Of a stretch of 34,292 bases of DNA, positions 17,243 through 23,718 are shown one piece after another. Made by a program: the position numbers and the translations under genes. This DNA comes from Bacteroidales bacterium GP1. Its GTDB lineage: Bacteria; Bacteroidota; Bacteroidia; Bacteroidales; Muribaculaceae. Under the pieces are notes generated by a model. It was given only the letters and a program-made list of their open reading frames with translations, was not told where the DNA came from and made no database searches. Location: contig DAAI01000012.1 of NCBI GenBank assembly GCA_001701105.1, forward strand, positions 727 through 35,018, given 5' to 3'. How positions within the stretch are numbered: position 1 is the stretch's first letter; each line of letters begins with the position of its first letter.

Positions 17243-17434
17243 TTACTGCTCGGCCTGACGGAGCTGCTGAACGTAGACAGCCTTCATCATCTTTTTGCGG
17301 TTGGTCACCGAAGGCTTCTCAAATGCCTGACGGCTGCGCAGCTCGCGGATGATGCCGGTCTTCTCGAATTTACGTTTGAACTTCTTGAGCGCTTTCTCGA
17401 TGTTCTCGCCCTCTTTTACTTGTACGATAATCAT
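17243..17434 (-). CDS. rpsU: Ribosomal protein bS21
   Basis: This 63-residue protein, MIIVQVKEGENIEKALKKFK onward, has the basic RKFEKTGIIRELRSRQAFEKP core of bS21. bS21 sits on the 30S platform near the anti-Shine-Dalgarno sequence. It is the first gene of a likely rpsU-xerC-hpf transcription unit. The ATG follows an A-rich sequence with no Shine-Dalgarno. A promoter lies about 100 bp upstream. Confidence 0.96.
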   Translation of the reverse strand: MIIVQVKEGENIEKALKKFKRKFEKTGIIRELRSRQAFEKPSVTNRKKMMKAVYVQQLRQAEQ

Positions 17435-17532
17435 GTTTTGGTTTTAATTTTTATTTTATTTTCAGTGTTTTACGATGCTCAGGCCGCCATTTTTACGGGT
17501 GTTTGGGCCGTGAAAGGGGTGCAAAAGCGTTG

Positions 17533-17563
17533 CAAAATTATATAAAGTTGCCGATATCACAAA
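17533..17563 (-). promoter_or_regulatory. Promoter of the rpsU-xerC-hpf unit
   Basis: On the minus strand, TTTG (17563-17560) is followed after 19 nt by TAATTTTG (17540-17533), which matches the Bacteroidetes consensus. Expected transcription start is near 17526, leaving a leader of about 90 nt. That leader contains paired GGCC blocks (17487 to 17508 area), which may fold weakly. Confidence 0.72.
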
Positions 17564-17614
17564 ATTATTTCAGTAAAATCATTTGAAAAAATCTGCGCAC
17601 CGACTCCAACAGGC

Positions 17615-18187
17615 TTATTTATTTTCTTCGGCCGCCACCTGCTCAGCGTTATCGGCCAGAGCCTCTTGCGGAGTCTCATCATACCATCTTGAATACATCA
17701 GATAGTTGTGGGCTATCTTTATATTCATTTCCTTTGCTTTCTCCGGCTCAACCATCTTGATGAATTTTGCCGGTGCGCCGGCCCATAGCTCATGCGCTCC
17801 TATCTGGGTGCGGCTAAGCACTACCGATCCGGCTGCCACGAGGGCGCCTTCGCCTACGACAGCGTCATCCATCACGATCGCCCCCATGCCGATTAAAGCG
17901 TAATCGTGTATCTTGGCTCCGTGAATCACCACATTGTGGCCTATCGACACATCATCGCCTATCTCGATGGTGGATTTCTGATAGAGCGTGTGAAGCACCG
18001 AGCCATCCTGAATGTTGACACGATTGCCTATCGTGATAGTGTTGACATCGCCGCGTAGCACGGTGCCGAACCATACCGAGCAATCATCTCCCATAGTTAC
18101 GTCGCCTACGATTACGGCGTTGTCGGCAAGATAGCAACCCTTGCCTATGACTGGGGTAAAGCCCCTTACACTTTTTATCAATGCCAT
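17615..18187 (-). CDS. Gamma-carbonic-anhydrase-like hexapeptide-repeat protein
   Basis: This 190-residue left-handed beta-helix protein is related to YrdA/PaaY/Cam. Hexapeptide turns run from CYLADNAVIVGDVTMGDDCSV to GALVAAGSVV, followed by the usual GAPAKFIK. The three zinc histidines of the family are in place: H66 (SVLHT), H84 and H89 (IGHNVVIHG). It may hydrate CO2 or act as a thioesterase-like or trimeric transferase-like protein. Activity cannot be decided from sequence. A C-terminal acidic Ala-rich tail follows the helix. Upstream is a palindrome overlapping its ribosome-binding region. Confidence 0.88.
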   Translation of the reverse strand: MALIKSVRGFTPVIGKGCYLADNAVIVGDVTMGDDCSVWFGTVLRGDVNTITIGNRVNIQDGSVLHTLYQKSTIEIGDDVSIGHNVVIHGAKIHDYALIGMGAIVMDDAVVGEGALVAAGSVVLSRTQIGAHELWAGAPAKFIKMVEPEKAKEMNIKIAHNYLMYSRWYDETPQEALADNAEQVAAEENK

Positions 18188-18195
18188 GATACTTA

Positions 18196-18235
18196 TCCTG
18201 ATTCAGGAAATGAAGCACGCTTTTCCCGGGCGTGC
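18196..18235 (-). promoter_or_regulatory. Palindrome and hairpin before the carbonic-anhydrase-like gene
   Basis: TCCTGA-T-TCAGGA (18196-18208) is a perfect 6+6 palindrome 9-21 bp upstream of the ATG at 18187. On the minus strand it covers the AGGA that could act as ribosome-binding site. A second stem, GCACGC (18215-18220) with GCGTGC (18230-18235), lies just beyond. Either could be the end of the aminopeptidase transcript or a translation control element. No proper U-run follows the second stem, so I do not call it a terminator. Confidence 0.4.
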
Positions 18236-18291
18236 ATCATCTCCTATAACTTATGATTTGAATTTTGAAGTTCGATTTATTTCGAGGGTAT

Positions 18292-20085
18292 TTATCTCAC
18301 AAGGGGTCTGGTCTTTTCCTCGAGCCACGTAGCCTCTTCCGGGGAAAGGAGGGGAGTCAGAGCCTCGCGGACATTGGCGTGATAATCATTCACCCATTTG
18401 ATCTCTTCATCGCTCATTATCGAAGTCTCGAACAGCCTGAGATCGAAAGGAAAGAGGGTGAGTGTCCGGAATTTATAAAAATCGCCGAATTCCGTCTGCA
18501 TAGCCGGCTCGGTGAGAATCAGGTTCTCGCAGCGGATTCCATAACGCCCTTCAAGGTAGATACCGGGCTCGTTGCTCGTGATCATCCCGGGTTCCAGGGG
18601 AGTGGGGTTGGCGTTGAGCCGGATGTTCTGCGGCCCTTCATGGCAATTTATGAAGAATCCGACGCCATGACCCGTGCCATGGTAGTAAGCCTTTCCTTCG
18701 GCCCAGAGATACTGGCGTGCGAGGGCATCGAGCTGATGGCCCGTCGTGCCTTTGGGGAATATTGCGCGGGAGAGGGATATATGACCTTTCATCACGAGAG
18801 TGAAGTCGTGGATCTGAGCGGCTGTTGGAGTGCCAAGGGCCACGGTACGTGTGATGTCGGTGGTGCCGTAGATATATTGGCCGCCGGAGTCGACGAGTAG
18901 CAACCCGTCGCCTTCAATGGCGATGTCAGTTTCTTCCGTGGCCTCATAATGCACGATCGCTCCATGGGCATTCCAGCCGAGAATCGGAGCGAAGCTCTCA
19001 TCGACACATGAAGGATCGGCCATTCGCAACGCACGGAGTCGGCGTCCCAGTTCCACTTCCGTGAGCTTACCGGAGGGATATTCTTTCTCCACCATCATGA
19101 AGAATTTCACGAGGGCCACTCCGTCTTTCTCCATGGCCTTCGTCAGGCTTTCAATATTGGAATCGTTCTTGATACTCTTCAGCCGGGCTACTCCTGCGCC
19201 GCCGAATACAGGCGTGCATCCTACTGCATCGTAGATTCCACGGGCCGTCTTCTGCGGATCCATCAGGAGCCGGGTCGCCTTAGGAAGAGAGGCCACGAAG
19301 TCCTTTACCGAGTCGTAGGGGCGGCGGCTAATATTATTGGCTTTCAGATATTCATCTACTTCCGGAGTGATTTTATCGTCGTCCACAAAGAGCACTCTGG
19401 CGTTATCGTCGACATAAAGGAATGCCACATACATCGGGCTGAAAGAGATGTCGCCGGCGGTGCGCAGATTGGTTGCCCATGCGATGTCGTCGAGACTTGA
19501 GATAAGGATAGCGTTGGCAAGCTCCTCTTTCACTTCTTTCATTATGCGGCCGATTTTGGAATCGGCGCTTTCCCCGGCTATCGTTTCGTCGTGGATGAAG
19601 AGTTTATTCGCCGGCCGCGGCGGGCGGTCGGGATAAATGTAATCAAACTGCGGGAAGTCGGTATTCAATTTTACTCCGTTATCGTTTAATTCCTGCTGGA
19701 GCCGCTGAGCGAAAGAGACAGAGAAAGTCATCCCGTCGATGCCGACAGTCTGACCGGCTGAAGTATGTTCCGTAAGCCAGTCTACGAGGTCTACGGCCTC
19801 CGGACCGTCTTCCTTCATCATCCTGAAGCCCGTATCTTTCAATTGGTCGGTGGCTTGGATGAAATAGCGGGAATCGGTCCAGCATAAAGCATCGTCCTGG
19901 AGAATCACGGCCGTTCCGTTCGTTCCGTTGCCGCTCTCAAAACCGGTAAGCCATTCGCGTCCGCGCCAATGATGAGGGGGCAATTCGCTTTGGTGAGGGT
20001 CAGTGCCCGATATTACGCAGGCATCGATGCCGTGAGCCTTCATTGCCTCCCGGAGCAGCGTGAGATACTCGAAATTCTTTTTCAT
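18292..20085 (-). CDS. Aminopeptidase P family (M24B) Xaa-Pro aminopeptidase
   Basis: This 597-residue three-domain enzyme, of the length usual for the large Bacteroidetes/eukaryote-type aminopeptidase P, removes an N-terminal residue next to proline. Two creatinase-like N-terminal domains precede the pita-bread domain. Metal-ligand motifs are visible: VDSGGQYIYGTTDITRT (two Asp), GTGHGVGFFINCHEGPQ (His) and SNEPGIYLEGRYGIRCENL (two Glu). There is no signal peptide, so it is cytoplasmic. I start at the ATG at 20085. The frame is open to a TTG at 20115, but a good promoter predicts transcription near 20165 and the ATG gives the family N-terminus MKKNFEYLTLLREAM. Confidence 0.94.
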   Translation of the reverse strand: MKKNFEYLTLLREAMKAHGIDACVISGTDPHQSELPPHHWRGREWLTGFESGNGTNGTAVILQDDALCWTDSRYFIQATDQLKDTGFRMMKEDGPEAVDLVDWLTEHTSAGQTVGIDGMTFSVSFAQRLQQELNDNGVKLNTDFPQFDYIYPDRPPRPANKLFIHDETIAGESADSKIGRIMKEVKEELANAILISSLDDIAWATNLRTAGDISFSPMYVAFLYVDDNARVLFVDDDKITPEVDEYLKANNISRRPYDSVKDFVASLPKATRLLMDPQKTARGIYDAVGCTPVFGGAGVARLKSIKNDSNIESLTKAMEKDGVALVKFFMMVEKEYPSGKLTEVELGRRLRALRMADPSCVDESFAPILGWNAHGAIVHYEATEETDIAIEGDGLLLVDSGGQYIYGTTDITRTVALGTPTAAQIHDFTLVMKGHISLSRAIFPKGTTGHQLDALARQYLWAEGKAYYHGTGHGVGFFINCHEGPQNIRLNANPTPLEPGMITSNEPGIYLEGRYGIRCENLILTEPAMQTEFGDFYKFRTLTLFPFDLRLFETSIMSDEEIKWVNDYHANVREALTPLLSPEEATWLEEKTRPLVR

Positions 20086-20171
20086 AATGAATGGGTTATA
20101 ATTGCAGTCGCCCAAATGCCGGAGAATAATGATGCCGGCGAGGATTGCGGACTGCGTTTATTTATTTTCTG

Positions 20172-20203
20172 CAAATTTAAAAAAATATCTCTATATCGAC
20201 AAA
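20172..20203 (-). promoter_or_regulatory. Promoter of the aminopeptidase P gene
   Basis: On the minus strand, TTTG (20203-20200) is followed after 20 nt by TAAATTTG (20179-20172). This exactly fits the Bacteroidetes promoter pattern and is divergent from the elements to its right. Expected start of transcription is near 20165, about 80 nt before the ATG. Confidence 0.75.
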
Positions 20204-20213
20204 TTCACTCCCC

Positions 20214-20231
20214 CTGGATGCTCTGGATGCT
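20214..20231. repeat. Tandem 9-bp repeat upstream of a promoter
   Basis: CTGGATGCT occurs twice in direct tandem (20214-20222 and 20223-20231). It lies just upstream of the -33 element of the aminopeptidase promoter, where an activator or repressor could bind. Nothing else supports a function. A separate 7-bp inverted repeat, ATCCCAA (20257-20263) and TTGGGAT (20283-20289), lies further right. Confidence 0.4.
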
Positions 20232-20325
20232 AATATAGCTGAGATAAAGAGGTGGAATCCCAACGCAAAGAAAAGAGAAGGATTGGGATGAATTGAAAAT
20301 TGTCAAAAAATTTTTTTTAAAAATA

Positions 20326-20356
20326 TTGCGTAAATAAAAAAATATTTGTAATTTTG
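20326..20356 (+). promoter_or_regulatory. Promoter of a candidate small RNA
   Basis: TTG (20326-20328) is followed after 20 nt by TAATTTTG (20349-20356), and transcription should start near 20363. The GTAATTTTGCAGTGC context is nearly the same as at the rpsL promoter (22562 onward), which supports it being a real and strong start site. No plausible start codon and reading frame follows within the next 180 bp. Confidence 0.7.
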
Positions 20357-20362
20357 CAGTGC

Positions 20363-20540
20363 AAAAGAGTACTAATAACTCGGTTGCTCATACTAATAAT
20401 AAATTTGAGAAAATAATAGTGATATAATTGTAAGTTAGTGGTTGAGTAAGAAAAAAAGATCTGGCTTGTGAAAGTTGGTAACAATCTACAAAATCACAGA
20501 TGGCATCGGCTTGTGAAAATCGATGCCATCGATTTTTTTG
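20363..20540 (+). ncRNA. Candidate small RNA of about 175 nt
   Basis: This stretch lies between a well-formed promoter (20326-20356) and a strong intrinsic terminator (20499-20538) and contains no credible reading frame, so it looks like a free-standing small RNA gene. The body is A+U-rich. An 11-nt motif, GGCTTGTGAAA, occurs twice (20463-20473 and 20508-20518); the second copy is in the terminator loop, so one face of the RNA could offer two equal single-stranded binding sites. I cannot match it to 6S, SRP, tmRNA or RNase P RNA. The ends are inferred from the promoter and terminator only. Confidence 0.6.
20499..20538 (+). terminator. Intrinsic terminator of the candidate small RNA
   Basis: GATGGCATCG (20499-20508) pairs perfectly with CGATGCCATC (20521-20530) around a 12-nt loop, followed by GATTTTTTTG with seven T residues. 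This is the strongest Rho-independent terminator I see in the window. Confidence 0.85.
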
Positions 20541-20584
20541 TCCCATTCTTTATAACGCCCATACGATTAGAGAAAAATAATTAA

Positions 20585-20617
20585 TTTGTGCAGGACAATC
20601 AGAGTCGTATAATTTTG
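20585..20617 (+). promoter_or_regulatory. Promoter before the decayed DUF3791-DUF3990 pair
   Basis: TTTG (20585-20588), a 21-nt spacer and TAATTTTG (20610-20617) make a consensus promoter. Transcription would start near 20624, right at the beginning of the DUF3791-like remnant, so it is probably that operon's original promoter and may still fire. Confidence 0.6.
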
Positions 20618-20627
20618 GCACAAGTGA

Positions 20628-20837
20628 GAAGATTTAAAATTTGTGACATATTGCATAATCCAACCTGCTGCCGAACTAAATGTGCATCAAAGCGGGGTGA
20701 ACAGGCGTTTGATGGATTCCGGAACATTAGAACATTATATGAATATAGTGACGTCATATGATGTGCTGCATACATTTGGATAGCGCCACCTTATGAACGA
20801 TATTGCCGATTAATTAATCAAAAAGGAGTGGTCTTAA
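20628..20837 (+). pseudogene. Decayed DUF3791-like gene
   Basis: Reading one frame across this stretch gives EDLKFVTYCIIQPAAELNV, then a middle segment, then MNIVTSYDVLHTFG, a stop (TAG, 20781), RHLMNDIAD, a second stop (TAA, 20811), LIKKEWS and the final TAA. This follows the DUF3791 pattern closely (FVxYCIExxAxxLxV near the start, YDVLHTxG then MNDI-D near the end). Its length of about 69 codons also fits. No intact start codon is visible in frame: a TGA lies just before the first recognisable residues. Two internal stops and a missing start mark it as a pseudogene. The last TAA overlaps the ATG of the next remnant, as in an intact pair. The match is by memory of the family, not by search. 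Confidence 0.65.
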
Positions 20838-20926
20838 TGAAAGTGTTCCATTCTTCAAATATCGTGTATGGAAATATTGTAGAAAGTGCAGAATGTCGAG
20901 AGAATGTTAAAGATTTTTATTATTAG
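20837..20926 (+). pseudogene. Truncated DUF3990-like gene, N-terminal fragment
   Basis: A 29-codon frame starts MKVFHSSNIVYGNI and ends CRENVKDFYY followed by TAG. It has a good ribosome-binding site (AAGGAG at 20823-20828). It matches the first part of DUF3990 proteins, which begin MKVYHGS and reach a C-R-x-x-KDFGxGFY segment about 25 residues later. Here the protein stops just where GFY would follow. DUF3990 is, as I recall, in the ADP-ribosyltransferase clan and is often paired with DUF3791. It could alternatively be a genuine small peptide, but the neighbouring decayed DUF3791 frame favours a relic. Confidence 0.6.
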
Positions 20927-21131
20927 CGGAAAATAATTAATTTTGCGGACAGTGTGGAGCAAATTGTAGGGAAGCACAATGATGTAGCCTCTTGGCCGCG
21001 GGCCGTTGCTGATATTGGTTTCCCGCGATATGGGGTGTGCGGAATGTAAGAGTCCGTGCATATAATGATTAAACAACTAATCAACGTCTTCTCAAAGAAG
21101 CCGTCAGGAGTTAGAATGGGGCTATAACCAT
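20927..21131 (+). other. Gene-free stretch before the GlmU-like gene
   Basis: A TAATTTTG at 20938-20945 resembles a -7 element, but its -33 region is only TTTT, so promoter status is weak. The next 110 bp are distinctly G+C-rich. They contain CGCGGG (20997-21002) opposite CCCGCG (21022-21027), and GCGGAC (20945-20950) opposite GTCCGT (21052-21057). This may be a structured leader of the 21132 gene or part of the decayed coding DNA. In the frame of the DUF3990 remnant it is open from 20927 to a TAA near 21047, but I recognise no family in it. Confidence 0.35.
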
Positions 21132-22418
21132 ATGATGACCAAAAACGACGCAAACACGAGCATTGCCGTGCGTAAGGTGGTGCTTTTCGACACGGAGAAA
21201 AACTATCGAGATCTGCTTCCTCTGTCGTATACCCGGCCTATCGGGGCTTTCCGCCTTGGAATCGATACTCTCGTCGAGAAATGGCAGGCATTTCTTCCCG
21301 GAAGCTATTCATGGCTCACACGGCCATATCTGATGGAGAAATTCCCTGAGGATACGACTCCGGAAGGGGAGGCCCTGTTTATTGCGGGCAATCTTGTGGC
21401 CGACGCTTCTCTCGCCGCTGATGTCGAGGCTCTGAAGCCCGGCGAAGGATATTGCGATGAAATAGGGCTATGGGCATGGCGAGGTACGCTTACCGACTTT
21501 CTTGCACTCACTGACCATAGTTCCGATTCAGGCCACAGCCGCGATTCCGTATGCTCTAATGAATCGGGCATGACACTTCAGGATACACGCGGGCGCCGCA
21601 TCAACTACATTTACGACCTATTTCTTCAGAATCCCCGCACATTAGTGGAGGATTATATGAGAATGTTTAAAGGGAAGCGGTCGGATATGCCCGACTGTTC
21701 GGTGACGGTAATAGGCCCGATGGAGCTTGCCGACGGTACCCCGGCCTTGATGATAGAGGAAGGAGCGGAATTGGCCGGATGCACATTAAATCTGAAAGGA
21801 GGGCCTATATATATAGGAAAAGGAGCGCAGGTGATGGAGGGGGCTTGTCTGAGGGGGCCGCTTGCTGTAGGTCCGGGTACTCGGGTGCGTATGGGGAGTA
21901 AAATTTATGGAGGCACCACCTTCGGACCCAATTGCCGAATCGGAGGAGAGGTCGACAACAGCGTGGTGTTCGGATATAGCAACAAAGCCCACGATGGCTA
22001 TCTCGGTAATGCCGTGGTAGGGGAATGGTGTAATATTGGGGCGGGCGCCAACGCCTCCAACCTTAAGAACGATTATTCCAAGATCCGCATCTGGAATTAT
22101 AATGAACGGAGATTCATGCGGACCGATCTTCAATTCTGCGGGTTGATAATGGGCGACCATTCCAAGGCAGCCATCAATTCGATGTTCAATACGGCCACGG
22201 TGATAGGCGTAGGAGTGAATTTCCACGGGGCGGGCTTTCCGCGTCCGTTCATAGCCAGCTTCCAGACCGGGAGTCCGGAGGGTGGATTTACTGATGTGCC
22301 GGTAAGCGCCTTCTTTAAAATAGCCAAGACAGTGATGGGGCGTCGTGGAATCGAGCTTACCGATGTCGACCGCCGGATTTTCGAGGCCATTTACGCCACA
22401 GCGTCGGAATTTAAGTAA
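21132..22418 (+). CDS. GlmU-like putative sugar nucleotidyltransferase
   Basis: This 428-residue protein has a degenerate nucleotidyltransferase-like N-terminal domain (VVLFDTEKNYRDLLPLSYTR, then GAFRLGIDTLVEKW) and a C-terminal left-handed beta-helix with many hexapeptide turns (about 190-380), including EWCNIGAGANASNLKNDYSKI. It belongs to the GlmU-like family common in Bacteroidetes. True GlmU makes UDP-GlcNAc, but the classic LAAGxGTRM loop is absent here, so catalysis is unproven. A Ser/Asp-rich stretch (about 128-146, DHSSDSGHSRDS then VCSNESG) interrupts the N-terminal domain. It stands alone between the decayed pair and the ribosomal operon. Confidence 0.87.
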   Translation: MMTKNDANTSIAVRKVVLFDTEKNYRDLLPLSYTRPIGAFRLGIDTLVEKWQAFLPGSYSWLTRPYLMEKFPEDTTPEGEALFIAGNLVADASLAADVEALKPGEGYCDEIGLWAWRGTLTDFLALTDHSSDSGHSRDSVCSNESGMTLQDTRGRRINYIYDLFLQNPRTLVEDYMRMFKGKRSDMPDCSVTVIGPMELADGTPALMIEEGAELAGCTLNLKGGPIYIGKGAQVMEGACLRGPLAVGPGTRVRMGSKIYGGTTFGPNCRIGGEVDNSVVFGYSNKAHDGYLGNAVVGEWCNIGAGANASNLKNDYSKIRIWNYNERRFMRTDLQFCGLIMGDHSKAAINSMFNTATVIGVGVNFHGAGFPRPFIASFQTGSPEGGFTDVPVSAFFKIAKTVMGRRGIELTDVDRRIFEAIYATASEFK

Positions 22419-22539
22419 AGAGCCTGTATCGGCAGTCGGCCGGGAGGAAAAATGATAAATATATCCTTCGGGGCGGAGCGGGCAGAAGTGAAAAAGAAAT
22501 AAAAATAGGGGAGGGTGGTGAAAATAATTTAACAGAGTG

Positions 22540-22570
22540 TTGCATAATCCGCTAATTTTTAGTAATTTTG
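22540..22570 (+). promoter_or_regulatory. Promoter of the str/S10/spc ribosomal operon
   Basis: TTG (22540-22542), a 20-nt spacer and TAATTTTG (22563-22570) match the Bacteroidetes consensus. Transcription should begin near 22577, leaving a leader of about 132 nt before the rpsL ATG. The 22419-22539 stretch before it holds no gene and no clear terminator. Confidence 0.78.
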
Positions 22571-22581
22571 CAGTGCTTTTG

Positions 22582-22639
22582 CGGGAGATATGCCCGAGTG
22601 CATGGCCAAACAATTGGGAGTCAATGGTTTGGCGTGCAC
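22582..22639 (+). promoter_or_regulatory. Structured leader of rpsL: two hairpins
   Basis: CGGG (22582-22585) pairs with CCCG (22593-22596). A longer hairpin follows at once: GTGCA (22598-22602) with TGCAC (22635-22639), GCCAAAC (22605-22611) with GTTTGGC (22627-22633), and ATTG (22613-22616) with CAAT (22622-22625) around a GGAGT loop. That makes 16 Watson-Crick pairs in 42 nt, with a 2x1 internal loop and one A-G mismatch. It sits inside the predicted leader of the ribosomal operon, so I infer an autoregulatory site for a ribosomal protein such as S12, S7 or S10-operon L4. The loop GGAGT also resembles a Shine-Dalgarno. Confidence 0.6.
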
Positions 22640-22708
22640 ATAATGCGCATTTCTTCTGCAAGTGAAAAAGGAAAAAATAACAAACCAGACAATAAAAAAG
22701 CGACAAGA

Positions 22709-23092
22709 ATGCCAACAATTCAGCAATTAGTAAGGAAAGGGCGCACGGCTTTGAAAGATAAAAGCAAGTCGCCGGCCTTGGATTCATGTCCTCAGCGTCG
22801 CGGAGTTTGCGTGCGTGTATACACCACGACTCCCAAGAAGCCTAACTCGGCCATGCGTAAAGTGGCACGTGTAAGGCTCACCAACGGCAAAGAGGTGAAC
22901 AGCTACATTCCCGGAGAGGGACACAATCTTCAGGAGCACTCGATCGTGATGGTGCGCGGCGGCCGTGTAAAGGATCTTCCTGGTGTGCGTTACCATATCG
23001 TTCGCGGTACGCTTGATACAGCCGGTGTGCAGGGACGCACACAGCGTCGCTCTAAGTACGGAGCAAAACGTCCGAAAGCTGCCAAAAAATAA
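22709..23092 (+). CDS. rpsL: Ribosomal protein uS12
   Basis: This 127-residue 30S decoding-centre protein begins MPTIQQLVRKGRTALKDKSK. The conserved PKKPNSAMRKVARVRL (containing the Lys whose mutation gives streptomycin resistance, here the usual Lys) and GHNLQEHSIVMVRGGRVKDLPGVRYH are intact. The frame is open upstream to 22568, but those residues fall inside the structured leader; the ATG at 22709, after an A-rich stretch, is the real start. It is the first gene of the operon. Confidence 0.97.
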   Translation: MPTIQQLVRKGRTALKDKSKSPALDSCPQRRGVCVRVYTTTPKKPNSAMRKVARVRLTNGKEVNSYIPGEGHNLQEHSIVMVRGGRVKDLPGVRYHIVRGTLDTAGVQGRTQRRSKYGAKRPKAAKK

Positions 23093-23224
23093 GGATTCCG
23101 AGAAATCAAAAACGTAAACCCCGTTTTGGTTTGTTGGACGCCTATGGTTGAGTAAACCGCCGCGAGGCGCGCGGAGGTTGAAGATTGCAAAAGCAGCCAG
23201 CATCAAAACATTAAACAAAGAACA
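23093..23224 (+). promoter_or_regulatory. rpsL-rpsG intercistronic spacer with hairpins
   Basis: At 132 nt this is the longest gap in an otherwise tightly packed operon. It contains CCGCG (23160-23164) paired with CGCGG (23170-23174) around a 5-nt loop, and near its start AAACC and GGTTT blocks flanking CCGTTTT. In E. coli, S7 represses its own operon by binding the rpsL-rpsG gap. An analogous site here is inference. I see no promoter element. Confidence 0.45.
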
Positions 23225-23701
23225 ATGAGAAAAGCAAAGCCCAAGAAAAGGGTAATACTCCCCGATCCCGTATTCCACGAAGTGAAAGTTACGAAATTCG
23301 TGAATCATCTGATGTACGACGGGAAGAAAAACACCGCATTTACAATATTCTATACGGCATTGGAGACCGTGAAGGCCAAGATGCCCAACGAGGAGAGAAG
23401 CGCGCTTGAGATATGGAAAAAGGCGCTTGAGAACGTAACTCCTCAAGTGGAGGTGAAGAGCCGCCGTGTGGGTGGTGCTACCTTCCAGGTGCCTACGGAG
23501 ATTCGTAGCGACCGCAAGGAATCGATATCAATGAAAAATCTCATAATATTCGCACGCAAGCGTGGCGGTAAGACTATGGCCGACAAACTGGCCGCCGAAA
23601 TCGTCGACGCCTTCAACGACCAGGGTGGTGCCTTCAAGCGTAAGGAAGATATGCACCGCATGGCAGAGGCCAACCGCGCTTTCGCACATTTCAGATTCTA
23701 A
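23225..23701 (+). CDS. rpsG: Ribosomal protein uS7
   Basis: This 158-residue protein nucleates the 30S head and binds 16S rRNA. MRKAKPKKRVILPDPVFHE, VTKFVNHLMYDGKKNTAF, the RRVGGATFQVPTEIR segment and the C-terminal HRMAEANRAFAHFRF are all standard for uS7. The length is normal for Bacteroidetes. It is followed 17 bp later by fusA. Confidence 0.97.
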   Translation: MRKAKPKKRVILPDPVFHEVKVTKFVNHLMYDGKKNTAFTIFYTALETVKAKMPNEERSALEIWKKALENVTPQVEVKSRRVGGATFQVPTEIRSDRKESISMKNLIIFARKRGGKTMADKLAAEIVDAFNDQGGAFKRKEDMHRMAEANRAFAHFRF

Positions 23702-23718
23702 ATTGATATAAAGGTAAA

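Noticed and set aside
20257..20289. ATCCCAA/TTGGGAT inverted repeat as a terminator
   Set aside because: The loop is 19 nt and the T-run comes more than 20 nt later; too weak to call.
20363..20540. Candidate RNA as 6S, SRP or tmRNA
   Set aside because: Its ends do not form a long closing stem as in 6S, the SRP GGAAG/tetraloop core is missing, and there is no tRNA-like domain.
21786..22787. A 333-codon minus-strand frame over the GlmU-like gene, the operon promoter and the rpsL leader
   Set aside because: It crosses a good promoter and real genes on the other strand, and its product has no domain.
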